From positions 81,344 through 145,343 of the IMG/VR virus record IMGVR_UViG_3300032213_002070: a DNA stretch of 64,000 bases; one strand, written 5' to 3'. Below the pieces are notes generated by a model. It saw only the letters and a program-made list of their open reading frames with translations. It did no database searches and had not been told where the DNA came from. Both the position numbers and the translations under genes were made by a program. The first letter of the stretch is position 1; each line of letters starts with the position of its first letter. The DNA comes from a virus. Positions 55,138-63,563 of the stretch are shown here, one piece after another.

Positions 55138-55434
55138 ATAATCATTGGACACATATAAAAGCCAATGTACTGGTATACCCTACAGCCAATGGACTATGTC
55201 CATCGGATCCAATGGATGTCGAAATGTAGGATAGGTAGTCATCACCTAAATATACTAACGGTCGTCCTACCGTAGTGAAGCTGACAATGGATAGACGAGC
55301 TATAGCGTCTCTAAACATTTAGGATAGCCTAGGCCACTGGTACAAGGGCGACATTATCGTACTCTCTGGTATATGGAGGAATAGCGTTGTATCAATATAC
55401 CACTTACACATCAATCTACTCAGGAGATTAAACT
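55138..55434 (+). other. Non-coding region, possibly structured RNA
   Basis: About 300 bases without a gene. Local hairpins include ATGGAC/GTCCAT (near 55190), AGGT/ACCT (near 55232), and AGACG/CGTCT (near 55294). A GGTATACC palindrome lies near 55173. No promoter was recognised. Could be an RNA gene or a long leader. Confidence 0.35.
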
Positions 55435-55653
55435 ATGGAAATTATTCTAGCATTATTAATAATGATATTTATGTCTGTTGCGTTTTCATTTTATGTAGCT
55501 CATAAAGCATTAAAGCGTAATGTTAATAACATTATCTTTATAGCAGAAAACTCATCAGCAGACTTTGTAAAACAATGGCGTAAACAACAGTACCCATATG
55601 ATTGGGATACTGAAGAACGTTTCGAATCTATTGTAAAGGATTTCAATAAATGA
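55435..55653 (+). CDS. Small membrane protein (72 residues)
   Basis: One N-terminal transmembrane helix (LALLIMIFMSVAFSFYVAHKA) and a soluble remainder. The leader has the stem AATCT/AGATT around ACTCAGG, an SD-hairpin like the cassettes. Coupled to the next gene by overlap. Confidence 0.62.
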   Translation: MEIILALLIMIFMSVAFSFYVAHKALKRNVNNIIFIAENSSADFVKQWRKQQYPYDWDTEERFESIVKDFNK

Positions 55654-56072
55654 GCAATACTTCTTATAAACTTATACCTAAAGATCTATCTGCAACTAAA
55701 CTATGGTGTTGTCAAGGTTGTGGCCAGCAACGACTTATTGAGTCGTGTGGCAACGGCCTACACAATGGTTTAGTATTATCTGGCTTTGGCGGATACTACG
55801 GTGGCTTTAACGATTCTATGTTTGATGTAGATACTACACAACAATGGGATGAAGTTAATTCAGCCAACCTTTGTCACCACTGTGTAGTAAAACTATTGGA
55901 GGCTTTACCTACATTAGCTTACTCACTGGGCTTAACTAGTGGCGCTCATCCATCTGACCATAACAATACACCGTGTTGTCAATGGGCGTGGTCACTAGAT
56001 GATAATAAAGTAACTCATTACGCTAAACTCAATGTATTCGGTAACTTGGTCTGGGAACCTAGGGAAACCTAG
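55650..56072 (+). CDS. Cys-rich early protein (140 residues)
   Basis: Cys pairs CCQGC and CHHC, plus one CC near residue 110, suggest one or two zinc sites; the middle is Gly/Asn/His-rich. No family recognised. A hairpin GGAACT/AGTTCC follows at 56072. Confidence 0.6.
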   Translation: MSNTSYKLIPKDLSATKLWCCQGCGQQRLIESCGNGLHNGLVLSGFGGYYGGFNDSMFDVDTTQQWDEVNSANLCHHCVVKLLEALPTLAYSLGLTSGAHPSDHNNTPCCQWAWSLDDNKVTHYAKLNVFGNLVWEPRET

Positions 56073-56090
56073 GAACTCAGTCCTAGTTCC
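56071..56090 (+). terminator. Hairpin after the Cys-rich gene
   Basis: GGAACT-CAGTCCT-AGTTCC overlapping the stop, no T-run. Weak terminator candidate. Confidence 0.4.
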
Positions 56091-56166
56091 ACCACTATAT
56101 AAACCTAAAAATCAAAAAATCGCGGACCGCAAATTGGCCTATTAAGGTCGAAGGGAGTTTGTTTGT

Positions 56167-56307
56167 ATGTTTATCCTATACATATTCCCAACATTACTTG
56201 TAGTGTCTTGGGTAATAAGACTCTTAGCCTATGGACTAAGTAACTTAAACCCCAAGCCCTTCTTGAAGGGAACTATTGTAGAGCGCAAGCTCGGAAAGTA
56301 TCTATAA
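56167..56307 (+). CDS. Small membrane protein (46 residues)
   Basis: One transmembrane stretch (YIFPTLLVVSWVIRLLAYG) and a basic C-terminus (VERKLGKYL). GGGAG Shine-Dalgarno. The stop overlaps the next start as TAATG. Confidence 0.55.
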   Translation: MFILYIFPTLLVVSWVIRLLAYGLSNLNPKPFLKGTIVERKLGKYL

Positions 56308-56504
56308 TGTTAACACCTTGTTTAATATGTGAAAAAGCTGTGATCTATTACGCGCCTTTAACAAAGACGCTTAATTCAGCTTCATCTATAACTATAGATT
56401 CTAAATACGGCTCGAACTTTGAGAGCCATCAATATACAGGTATCATCTGTGATGACTGCCTGGATCACTTAATTCAATCAAATAAAGTCCTATCTAACCC
56501 TTGA
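56307..56504 (+). CDS. Hypothetical protein with Cys pairs (65 residues)
   Basis: CLIC and CDDC are about 45 residues apart, a probable zinc ribbon. Translationally coupled to the gene before. The stop codon lies in the SD-hairpin loop of the next gene. Confidence 0.58.
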   Translation: MLTPCLICEKAVIYYAPLTKTLNSASSITIDSKYGSNFESHQYTGIICDDCLDHLIQSNKVLSNP

Positions 56505-56519
56505 AAGGGGTAAATCAAT

Positions 56520-56768
56520 ATGTTATTTAAAAACAAATATCAACAAACAGCAAATCCAATTATCGGTATGATTATTTTCTGTCTTGACTTAGTTGTCCTT
56601 ATTGGTATTCCAGTTTATACCTTTACTCAATATGGAATCGGTTCAGCCATTGTTATGGTTCCCGTTTCATTATTCATAATTAGCCCTATTGTCACATTTT
56701 TAAGTGCATCAATAGGTGCTATTCTTATGATTGTTTTAGGTATCTTTACTAAAAGACACAGTATCTAA
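56520..56768 (+). CDS. Two-helix membrane protein (82 residues)
   Basis: Two hydrophobic segments (MIIFCLDLVVLIGIPVYTF and VPVSLFIISPIVTFL...) with short loops, typical of small phage membrane proteins. Its leader stem ACCC/GGGT encloses TTGAAAG. Confidence 0.65.
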   Translation: MLFKNKYQQTANPIIGMIIFCLDLVVLIGIPVYTFTQYGIGSAIVMVPVSLFIISPIVTFLSASIGAILMIVLGIFTKRHSI

Positions 56769-56776
56769 GGAAACCT

Positions 56777-57100
56777 ATGTCTAAACTAGACCATCCAGCG
56801 TATGGGGCTCATTCACTTGAGCCTCATACAAAGACAAACATTACCTATCATGCTGCTTGCCAGCTATTACAAAACTCTCATCTAACCATCTTGAAGGATT
56901 TAGCCTTTGGCGATTCCGAATATCAATGGTACGATGACGATAATAAACATATAGCCGAAGGCTATTTAGGGAGTAACTTAATCGATATATACTTTATGGA
57001 CTATATCGTAGATGCTTATTGTTCATTAAACGAAAAGCTTTATATGTTCACCCTATCTAAAACTAAATCCACTCACCGTAACGATTCTCAAGGAGAATAA
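56777..57100 (+). CDS. Hypothetical early protein (107 residues)
   Basis: MSKLDHPAYGAHSLEPHTK, then a strand-rich part (DSEYQWYDDDNKHIAEGYLG). Acidic aromatic composition; unknown family. It ends 2 bases before the next ATG region. Confidence 0.58.
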   Translation: MSKLDHPAYGAHSLEPHTKTNITYHAACQLLQNSHLTILKDLAFGDSEYQWYDDDNKHIAEGYLGSNLIDIYFMDYIVDAYCSLNEKLYMFTLSKTKSTHRNDSQGE

Positions 57101-57102
57101 CT

Positions 57103-57402
57103 ATGCAAATAGAAAAGTTCAATGAGCAATATTCAGACTCTAAAGTCTATGGCTTTATGGTCTATAACCGCAGTGGCAATTCACTACCTAAGGGTATGAT
57201 TAGCTCTTATAAGGTTATGGCATATAGCCCTACACAAATCCATATTCAATGGAGTGTTCAAAGCGGAAGTCAGGGAGCTGATTCGTCAGATCACTATAAC
57301 TTCAGCATGCCTGTAGATACATTCGAGCGTGGCAAAGTTATGGTCGATATGTACTCAACAATGGTTCATAATTACATTTACGAACAGGACAATGTTCTAT
57401 GA
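57103..57402 (+). CDS. Hypothetical early protein (99 residues)
   Basis: Beta-rich (KVYGFMVYNRSGN, SYKVMAYSPTQIHIQWSV). The leader ATTCTC-AAG-GAGAAT places the Shine-Dalgarno in the stem. Overlaps the following small gene. Confidence 0.58.
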   Translation: MQIEKFNEQYSDSKVYGFMVYNRSGNSLPKGMISSYKVMAYSPTQIHIQWSVQSGSQGADSSDHYNFSMPVDTFERGKVMVDMYSTMVHNYIYEQDNVL

Positions 57403-57500
57403 ACAAAACCATAAAAGTATCTATGATTGTAACAACCGTAGCATTCGTAGCCCTTGGCTTGTACAGGGGCACGAAAGCTTGGTTATCATACAAAAAATAA
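57399..57500 (+). CDS. Small membrane protein (33 residues)
   Basis: MNKTIKV then one transmembrane segment (MIVTTVAFVALGLY) and basic end. The ATG overlaps the previous stop (ATGA). Reasonable only because of coupling. Confidence 0.45.
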   Translation: MNKTIKVSMIVTTVAFVALGLYRGTKAWLSYKK

Positions 57501-57570
57501 GATATAAACAACATAAGCCCATTATAAGTTAATATCCACCCTATAATATCTTCCTGAAAGGAAGTACATT

Positions 57571-57852
57571 ATGTATCCAATCGTATTAGCAGTATTGCTA
57601 AGCGTAGCAATTGCCTCAGTATATGAGCATATTACATCTGAGTTTGTCCGTTTCGGCAAGCTCAAGTTCATCAGCAACCCACCTCTGATTATCGGAATTC
57701 TTTCCGTTGCAGTGGCTTGGTATGGTGATGTATCTATCCTTGGAGCGTACGGTTTTACCGGCGCTCAGTGGATTGATGTTCTTGGCTCAGGTATGGTAAT
57801 TGCTACTGCAGCACCTGTCCTTGAAGGTTTCTTGGACAGACTGCCTAAGTAA
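57571..57852 (+). CDS. Membrane protein (93 residues)
   Basis: Several hydrophobic stretches (VLAVLLSVAIASV, LIIGILSVAVAWYG, GSGMVIATAAPVLEG). SD hairpin CTTCC-TGAAA-GGAAG precedes the ATG. Possibly a small phage membrane protein. Confidence 0.6.
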   Translation: MYPIVLAVLLSVAIASVYEHITSEFVRFGKLKFISNPPLIIGILSVAVAWYGDVSILGAYGFTGAQWIDVLGSGMVIATAAPVLEGFLDRLPK

Positions 57853-57955
57853 TTCATTTAATAAAATAATATACATCTGGCATATGTGTATATTCTAAAT
57901 ATATCTAGATATGCCATTTAAACTAATCACTTCAATCTCTTGAAAGGGGATTATC

Positions 57956-58279
57956 ATGAGTAAGACGAAATATCGTCTCAAGAATGTGGCTGAAACAGCC
58001 ACTTATTACACGGGCAAACTTGCTATTGCTCCAGTCGTAGCTGTAGTTGATACTACAGTAGCTGCTGGTCAAGCAACTGTTGCCCTCACTAAGGGACTTG
58101 GACAAGCTGCATTGCATATTGTCAAAGCCCCATTCTCTGGTATGGCACGTGGCAATGAGTTCTACACAGAACGCTTTGCTATTCGTCATCAGATGACAGT
58201 AGAACGTAACCGTAAGCTTGCTTCTGGTGAGTACACTGAAATCGTAGTTCCAGTTAGCGAAGAAGCAGAAATCGTATGA
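57956..58279 (+). CDS. Early protein (107 residues)
   Basis: Hydrophobic, Ala/Val-rich amphipathic segments (LAIAPVVAVVDTTVAAGQATVAL) and a basic middle. The leader AATCTC/GGGATT encloses TTGAAAG. The short gene after it is coupled (ATGA). Confidence 0.6.
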   Translation: MSKTKYRLKNVAETATYYTGKLAIAPVVAVVDTTVAAGQATVALTKGLGQAALHIVKAPFSGMARGNEFYTERFAIRHQMTVERNRKLASGEYTEIVVPVSEEAEIV

Positions 58280-58356
58280 TCCGTAAAGTTCGAGAGTTTT
58301 TCGGACTTTCATATGTAGCTGTTACCAGTTACATTAAGGGTTATCGAGCAAAATAA
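58276..58356 (+). CDS. Very small early protein (26 residues)
   Basis: MIRKVREFFG then SYVAVTSYIKGYRAK, coupled by ATGA to the gene before. The VTSY(V/I)(R/K)G motif also ends the cassette 1 protein, which supports it being real. Confidence 0.45.
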   Translation: MIRKVREFFGLSYVAVTSYIKGYRAK

Positions 58357-58360
58357 TCGT

Positions 58361-58389
58361 ATAGCCAGGGGTTAATAGCCCCTGGTTAT
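58361..58389 (+). terminator. Terminator hairpin
   Basis: ATAGCCAGGGG pairs with CCCCTGGTTAT (one G-T) around seven bases, directly after the 26-residue gene. Confidence 0.7.
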
Positions 58390-58480
58390 ATACAAAAGAG
58401 ATGAGATCAACCATCTCTATTAAACATCATAATATAATAAGTCCATATACTTATACCTACCACTATAAACAGGAGTAATC

Positions 58481-59575
58481 ATGTCACAACTTGACAATGT
58501 ATTCGATCTCTTTGCCGCTGGCGAAGACTTTAGTATTCTAGCCACTGATCCCGGCAGTCTCAATAGCGCAGGCCGTACAACCACTTTGGTTAAAGGTCGG
58601 CGCGTCCCATTCAACGCAAGCATTGCAGGCGTTGAGTTCCCAGGCTATGTGACTCTTGAGTCCGCACGCCTACACCGTGTATCGGTTATCGATCACGAAT
58701 CACGCAAGCAGGGTACAACTTCCAAGCTCGTTACTGGCATCTTTAAGCCAGTTAAGATGAACGTGGAAATCGTTGTTGATGGCGAAGTCCTTACCCTTCC
58801 AAACTTGCTCCGCAAGATTGCTATGCGTAATGTAGCTACAGACAAGCAAGTTTCTGAGGAGCAGTTTATTGCTACTCTTGAACAGCTTGGTATGCGCTTT
58901 GCTTCTGGTATGAACTTGTTCTGGCAACAATTTGGTGCCAACCAGGAAAGCATTGCTCAGCTTGTAGATACATTTAAAGCAGCTGGTGCTGTAGATGCTA
59001 TGGGTTCTATGACGAATCCAGGTCGCATCAAGCAGTGTTACCAGATGCCTCGTGTAAACGATGCTGATATCGATGGCCCAGAAGTTGTAAGCTTCGAGCT
59101 TGGTCGTTCAGACCGTGCTCAATCAATGACAGGTCAAGGATATCTTGACTTGGTTGATGCTTCAACGGAAAACTTTAAGCGTATCTATATACTGCGTAAG
59201 CAGGCTGCAATTATGAAACAGCAGATTCGTGAGAAGTCTGTATCCGAAAACTGGAGCCAAGAGCGTACAGCACAAGCAAATAAGGAAGCCAATGAGTTGG
59301 TTCGCCTTAGCCAGCAGTGGGCGACCGTTTGGTCAGGTGCTCAACAGCGTACACTGGTAGATCCTAAAGATCCATCAGTCAAGACCCCGCAAGATATCTA
59401 TGATCCTACATCCGCACCATGCGGTAGGTTCAAGCTTATCGTTAAGGGTGATGAAGTCGCTATTGACCTTTGGACAAATAGTGCTCGTGCTAATACTTCA
59501 GATAACTCGGTTAAGGTTAACGCACCAGCGTCAGCCGATTCCGCAGTTGATGAATCAATCCTTAGCTGGAACTAG
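58481..59575 (+). CDS. Early protein (364 residues)
   Basis: A soluble alpha/beta protein, acidic N-terminus (SQLDNVFDLFAAGEDFS), a basic beta region (VKGRRVPFNASIAGV) and helical middle. CGG at 58598 is a normal Arg triplet (followed by C). Codon use looks highly expressed. Strong terminator downstream. No known family. Confidence 0.6.
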   Translation: MSQLDNVFDLFAAGEDFSILATDPGSLNSAGRTTTLVKGRRVPFNASIAGVEFPGYVTLESARLHRVSVIDHESRKQGTTSKLVTGIFKPVKMNVEIVVDGEVLTLPNLLRKIAMRNVATDKQVSEEQFIATLEQLGMRFASGMNLFWQQFGANQESIAQLVDTFKAAGAVDAMGSMTNPGRIKQCYQMPRVNDADIDGPEVVSFELGRSDRAQSMTGQGYLDLVDASTENFKRIYILRKQAAIMKQQIREKSVSENWSQERTAQANKEANELVRLSQQWATVWSGAQQRTLVDPKDPSVKTPQDIYDPTSAPCGRFKLIVKGDEVAIDLWTNSARANTSDNSVKVNAPASADSAVDESILSWN

Positions 59576-59593
59576 TAATTAGTTCTAGCTAAC

Positions 59594-59652
59594 AAGGCTT
59601 GGGTTGGGGGTGTCTGTTCCTGAGACAGATGCCTCTAACCCACCTAAGCCTT
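59594..59652 (+). terminator. Long terminator hairpin
   Basis: A long imperfect stem, AAGGCTT/AAGCCTT at the base and GTCTGT/ACAGAT inside; followed by an AT-rich tail. Confidence 0.7.
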
Positions 59653-59713
59653 ATACTTATATATATAAATATTTTTTTATTCATACAAAGACTAGCAATG
59701 ATTGGGGTAACAC

Positions 59714-60202
59714 ATGTTCATTCAAATGATGATTATGCTGGCAGTGGCTTCAACTCTAGTAGAGTTAATGTTCGCTGCTAGATTTAAATTCTGGCGTCTA
59801 AATGCGCATAAATATAAATGGGTTAACATGACCATTTCTATTTTATTGTCATTTATTCTAGGTGAAGCGTTCGGTGCTGTTGGCCTAATTGCATTAGGTG
59901 CAGCAGTACTTTCAACTATAATGTCAGTTCCAGGTTATGCATTCTTACACTGGAACCATGACTCAGCAGTTGCTATTACACAAGGTGGAAATCGCACCAT
60001 TTATTACTGGAAAAATTTCCATACCCATTGGGCTAAATGGCGCGTAGCTTTAGCTGATTTTGGTCAGTTAATTTATTCCTTTATAAGAATAATCACATTC
60101 CCTATTTGGGCAATGCGATATCTATTTATTAAAGCAAGACCATATATAGTTAAATATAACGCATATACAGCTCGTAGGCGTGCCAAATTATCACATTCAT
60201 AA
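59714..60202 (+). CDS. Multi-pass membrane protein (162 residues)
   Basis: Three or four hydrophobic segments (MLAVASTLVELMFA, LSFILGEAFGAVGLIALGAAVL) then a basic C-terminus (YTARRRAKLS). No family recognised. Precedes the 833-residue gene by 31 bases. Confidence 0.6.
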   Translation: MFIQMMIMLAVASTLVELMFAARFKFWRLNAHKYKWVNMTISILLSFILGEAFGAVGLIALGAAVLSTIMSVPGYAFLHWNHDSAVAITQGGNRTIYYWKNFHTHWAKWRVALADFGQLIYSFIRIITFPIWAMRYLFIKARPYIVKYNAYTARRRAKLSHS

Positions 60203-60233
60203 TTTAAACTAATCGGAAACTCAGGAGGGTTAA

Positions 60234-62735
60234 ATGACAAATTTCGCACCAAAGATGAGGGCTATTGGTTACGCCAATGGCCCTCTTCGAAGTGTTAATG
60301 AATATCAATATGGATTCTATGAGATTGGTGCTATGCGCCAAGCTTTAGAATTCTCTGGTGAAGACTTCTTTCGTGTTGGAGCAATCCCATTGCCCACTAA
60401 CGAATACGAGTTTACACAAGTACAAGAAATCATCAATCACCCAAGCATTCAATATGCTTTGGTAGATAAGAATAAGATTGTTATCACTCAAATTGGCGAC
60501 AATACAGAGTGGTTATCAGTCTTTACAGATATGGGCTTTAAGGTAAAAGGTGGAGGCAAAACCGCTAAACGGTTGAAAGCTTTCCACCGACCTACTTTAA
60601 TCAATGCCCATTTCGATCTTGGTGATTTGTTTGTTCAGTATGCCGATGCATCTGACTTTAGTCGCTATGAATTTCTCAGTGATTTCACTGAGGAAGAAGT
60701 AGACCGTCTATTAGATGGTGGTTTCATTGTTCACCCTCGGGTTATTCAAGCCGGGGTAGACAATCTACCATCGTTCGAAGCAAGTTCTACTAATGATCCT
60801 AATGAGTATTATTATAATCCTCATATGCGTCAATTAGCTATTAATGAACTGCTTAATACGCCTGGCTTTAACGCTAGGCTCATCGGCCCTGATGGTTATC
60901 TTAAAGGTAATTGCTTTAAATCAGATAAGCTTCCCGAAGGTGTCGATGTCTTAAGTTGGCACGGCAATCTTAAGTCTGAAATCGTATATGAAAATGGTTG
61001 GCGCTTTCAAGCAGAACCGCAAGGTGCCAAGTCCCGTGTTCATACCGATGATCAAACTATGGTCAATATGCCACAGCTTTTTACTAAAAGCGAAATGGAA
61101 TATTGGCTTTCCGAAGAGTACGAAAAGATGTTCCAAGAAGCATTAGCTGACAAGCTATTAAGCAATTGGAAAAACATCTATCAACGTACTTGGAAGGATA
61201 AGGTTAATCCTGAAGACGAAGAGGCGCAAGCCCGTATGCAGTATGTAGGTTATCGTTGGAGAGCTATGGGGATGAAGGTAACTGATTCTCCTTGGCTCTT
61301 TGAAACGCTAGCCGTTAGTCACGCTAAACCATTGCGGACTAGAATCCCTGTACCTTGTGCAGTTTATGAGCAGATCATCTCAGAGTCTTTGGCTCGGATG
61401 GCTGGTTATGACATTGAGGTAGAACAGGGTACCATTCAACGCTTGAAACCTTTAGGAGTTCATGTGGTGAATGATCTAGACTGGATTGAGATGTATGCAT
61501 CTCATGGTGGTTGTGACCAAGATGATTTCTTTAAGCTATTTTATCGCGAGTTCACTGATGGTGAACAAGCTGGCGAAAAGGTTATCATTGCAGTCCGATC
61601 ACCTAATGGTATTGGAGAATATTCAATCTTTAAATATGTAGAAAACGCCTGGCATCCGCATTGGCTTACTTCTACAGGTGAGAAGATTACATTCCCCAAG
61701 ATTAGTGGTCGTGGTTGGGTACAGCGTTTATCTGAAGCTTTGGCTGAAGAGAATGTTACTTATGTCGGTTTGCCTAGTCAGGTAAACCCACCACCTAAGC
61801 GTACAAGCGAAGTCTATACTCGTGAGGATGTCTTTACTGATATCCGTACTTCTATGACTACTGGTAGCGTTGGCAAGTTTGTCAATGCTTCTATGTTATA
61901 TTCGTCAGTTATTGGTGCTCATCGTTCTGTTCAGATGTGCAGCTTGGAAGATGCCATTGATGGCTTTATCCAAACTGCTATTAGTGCAGACCGTGAAGCT
62001 ATTGACGAAGACGCAACCCAAATGGTTCGAGAAGTAATCGAATCTGGGTTACCAGTAGATCGTGCTCTGTGGGATAGTCGTCGTTTTGACAACTATCTTA
62101 AGAAAGGCGAATGGGTCGAAAAGTATGAGGGAGTTATCACTCAGCTTAACGAACTATGTAAGAAATACTATAACGAGTATGTTAAGCGCGTACAACTTTG
62201 GTCGCAAGAGAATGCTCGTCCATCTGAATTTATAGATAGGATTGGTTATCGTATGAGCTTTCATGCGTTGCCAATCTTGCGTAAATTCCGTATGGAAATT
62301 TATAATGTTAATAGTCAGATGACTAACGAACACGGTGGTCATGTTGACCGCTCTGGTTGGGACAATCTCTATCAAGGCATTGTAGATAAGATTAATTCTT
62401 ATGAGCGTGACACTGATCGTCACGATCTTGTACTAGGTCTGTATTCTGCTTCATTGAAGCATAAAACTTCTAGTGGTAAGATCACCGATCAGTTGGTAAT
62501 GAACCGTTTAGTATTCCCGTATTTGGAGCGTGCGCTTCAATTCTATGGTATTGCTACACGCATTGCTATTGCGTCTAATTCAGACGGCTCAACTTCAATT
62601 AACCAAATTCGTACTACGAACTGGGAAATTGTTGATGAAGCCGGCACTATTCATAACTTTGATGATCCTTTGGAATATCAAAGGTATTGTGGTAGGCTTA
62701 GTACGGTTACATTTAGCGCATCTAAAGCGGTATAA
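60234..62735 (+). CDS. Large early protein (833 residues), unknown
   Basis: The largest gene of the early arm. A central GGCDQDDFFKLFYRE block (about residue 425), later RSPNGIGEYSIFKY and GSVGKFVNASMLYSSVIG. These recall catalytic and following segments of double-psi-barrel RNA polymerases, but the order is not convincing and the essential pattern is not exact. CGG is read four times as an Arg triplet, at 60570, 60738, 61335 and 61395. The leader has stem AACTC/GGGTT around AGGA. Confidence 0.6.
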   Translation: MTNFAPKMRAIGYANGPLRSVNEYQYGFYEIGAMRQALEFSGEDFFRVGAIPLPTNEYEFTQVQEIINHPSIQYALVDKNKIVITQIGDNTEWLSVFTDMGFKVKGGGKTAKRLKAFHRPTLINAHFDLGDLFVQYADASDFSRYEFLSDFTEEEVDRLLDGGFIVHPRVIQAGVDNLPSFEASSTNDPNEYYYNPHMRQLAINELLNTPGFNARLIGPDGYLKGNCFKSDKLPEGVDVLSWHGNLKSEIVYENGWRFQAEPQGAKSRVHTDDQTMVNMPQLFTKSEMEYWLSEEYEKMFQEALADKLLSNWKNIYQRTWKDKVNPEDEEAQARMQYVGYRWRAMGMKVTDSPWLFETLAVSHAKPLRTRIPVPCAVYEQIISESLARMAGYDIEVEQGTIQRLKPLGVHVVNDLDWIEMYASHGGCDQDDFFKLFYREFTDGEQAGEKVIIAVRSPNGIGEYSIFKYVENAWHPHWLTSTGEKITFPKISGRGWVQRLSEALAEENVTYVGLPSQVNPPPKRTSEVYTREDVFTDIRTSMTTGSVGKFVNASMLYSSVIGAHRSVQMCSLEDAIDGFIQTAISADREAIDEDATQMVREVIESGLPVDRALWDSRRFDNYLKKGEWVEKYEGVITQLNELCKKYYNEYVKRVQLWSQENARPSEFIDRIGYRMSFHALPILRKFRMEIYNVNSQMTNEHGGHVDRSGWDNLYQGIVDKINSYERDTDRHDLVLGLYSASLKHKTSSGKITDQLVMNRLVFPYLERALQFYGIATRIAIASNSDGSTSINQIRTTNWEIVDEAGTIHNFDDPLEYQRYCGRLSTVTFSASKAV

Positions 62736-62739
62736 TCCT

Positions 62740-62788
62740 ATGGGGGTCTGGTGTCACTTCGGTGATACTGGGCCCCCATATTTTTTTT
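62740..62788 (+). terminator. Rho-independent terminator with T9
   Basis: A long GC-rich hairpin with TTCG at the tip (ATGGGGG... /...CCCCCAT, inner TGTCAC/GTGATA) and nine T. Confidence 0.9.
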
Positions 62789-63010
62789 TGTTACTTTAAG
62801 TATAAAGTATTAGAATCGTTTGCCTTAGGGACTGAAGCAGAAAACATTCAGTGAACAGTATGAGGAGATTACGAACGAGTGTCCTGCTGAACGCTTAAAA
62901 TTATGGCTATATGGCCACGACCAGAATGATTTGGGCTGTGCACAAAAAGCATAGTCTTTGCTGGTCTTTAATTTTATACTTTATATCATAAAAACTTTCC
63001 GGATTTCAAT
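62789..63010. other. Non-coding region
   Basis: No gene. A GACCAG/CTGGTC pair (near 62919 and 62962) enclosing a long loop precedes a T-rich stretch and may be a second terminator. Nothing else clear. Confidence 0.35.
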
Positions 63011-63028
63011 ATGTTCCACGTGGAACAT
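63011..63028. promoter_or_regulatory. Perfect 18-base palindrome, parS-like
   Basis: ATGTTCCACGTGGAACAT is a perfect palindrome. Its core TGTTCCACGTGGAACA fits the known bacterial ParB site pattern TGTT-N-CACGTG-N-AACA. It abuts the -35 of the promoter downstream, so it could also be an operator. Confidence 0.6.
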
Positions 63029-63057
63029 TTGACATACCGCCATTTATTGTGTAAACT
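63029..63057 (+). promoter_or_regulatory. Sigma70-like promoter
   Basis: TTGACA, a 17-base spacer, then TAAACT. It is placed directly after the palindrome and before the structured leader. Predicted start near 63064. Confidence 0.65.
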
Positions 63058-63065
63058 TTAACTAC

Positions 63066-63250
63066 ATATAAAACACCGAGATCACTAAATGCTTAGTGGT
63101 TTAGGTGTCTCTAGAGTATATTACAGTGAGTCCATAGTCCCTCCGACAAACTCATTTAATGTCAATTAGATTACCCCCCGATTGACATTAACGCTTTCCG
63201 ATTAGCGTAACAACTCTTATTCTAGAGACATCTAAACTGCTAAGCGTTTT
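63066..63250 (+). ncRNA. Structured leader or small RNA with alternative folds
   Basis: A 5' hairpin (ACACC/GGTGT around CACTAA-ATGC-TTAGTG, 63073-63108) competes with a long-range stem between 63091-63115 and 63221-63245 that pairs at about 22 of 25 positions. Inside the long stem are three hairpins: TGAGT/ACTCA, AATGTCAAT/ATTGACATT and ACGCT/AGCGT, with C-rich loops including CCCTCC and CCCCCC. Either a riboswitch-like leader of the next gene or an independent RNA. Confidence 0.55.
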
Positions 63251-63257
63251 GCATTAT

Positions 63258-63563
63258 ATGAAAGGAATATCATTGGATAGTCCGCTTGATCCTTCCAACT
63301 TTAATTTAACAACTGAAGATGGTAGAACTAAATTTTACATGACAGCCCAAGCTGAACTTTTTAATTGTATGTCTAATCTCGAAGGAGCAATTCCAGATAT
63401 TACTACAATAATTCATTCTATAGATTTAGAACTTTCCGCCAATGAACAACTTTTAAGTATTGATAAAATTCTTCACAAGTATATTTTATCTTGGCAGGCT
63501 CTTCATTTATTTTTTCAAGAGTTGTTAAAAATTAGACAACTTGAAGTTGAAAAATATTATTAA
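63258..63563 (+). CDS. Hypothetical early protein (about 100 residues)
   Basis: The start is ambiguous. ATG at 63258 has no ribosome site, whereas TTG at 63273 follows GAAAGGA. Helical, acidic protein (SNLEGAIPDITTIIHSIDLELSANE). Lies behind the structured leader. No family. Confidence 0.5.
   Translation: MKGISLDSPLDPSNFNLTTEDGRTKFYMTAQAELFNCMSNLEGAIPDITTIIHSIDLELSANEQLLSIDKILHKYILSWQALHLFFQELLKIRQLEVEKYY

Noticed and set aside
63190-63215. Reading the ACGCT/AGCGT hairpin with loop TTCCGATT as an anticodon arm with 8-base loop
   Set aside because: The loop is tempting for a CGG-decoding tRNA, but no acceptor stem, D arm or T arm can be formed around it; it is part of the structured leader.
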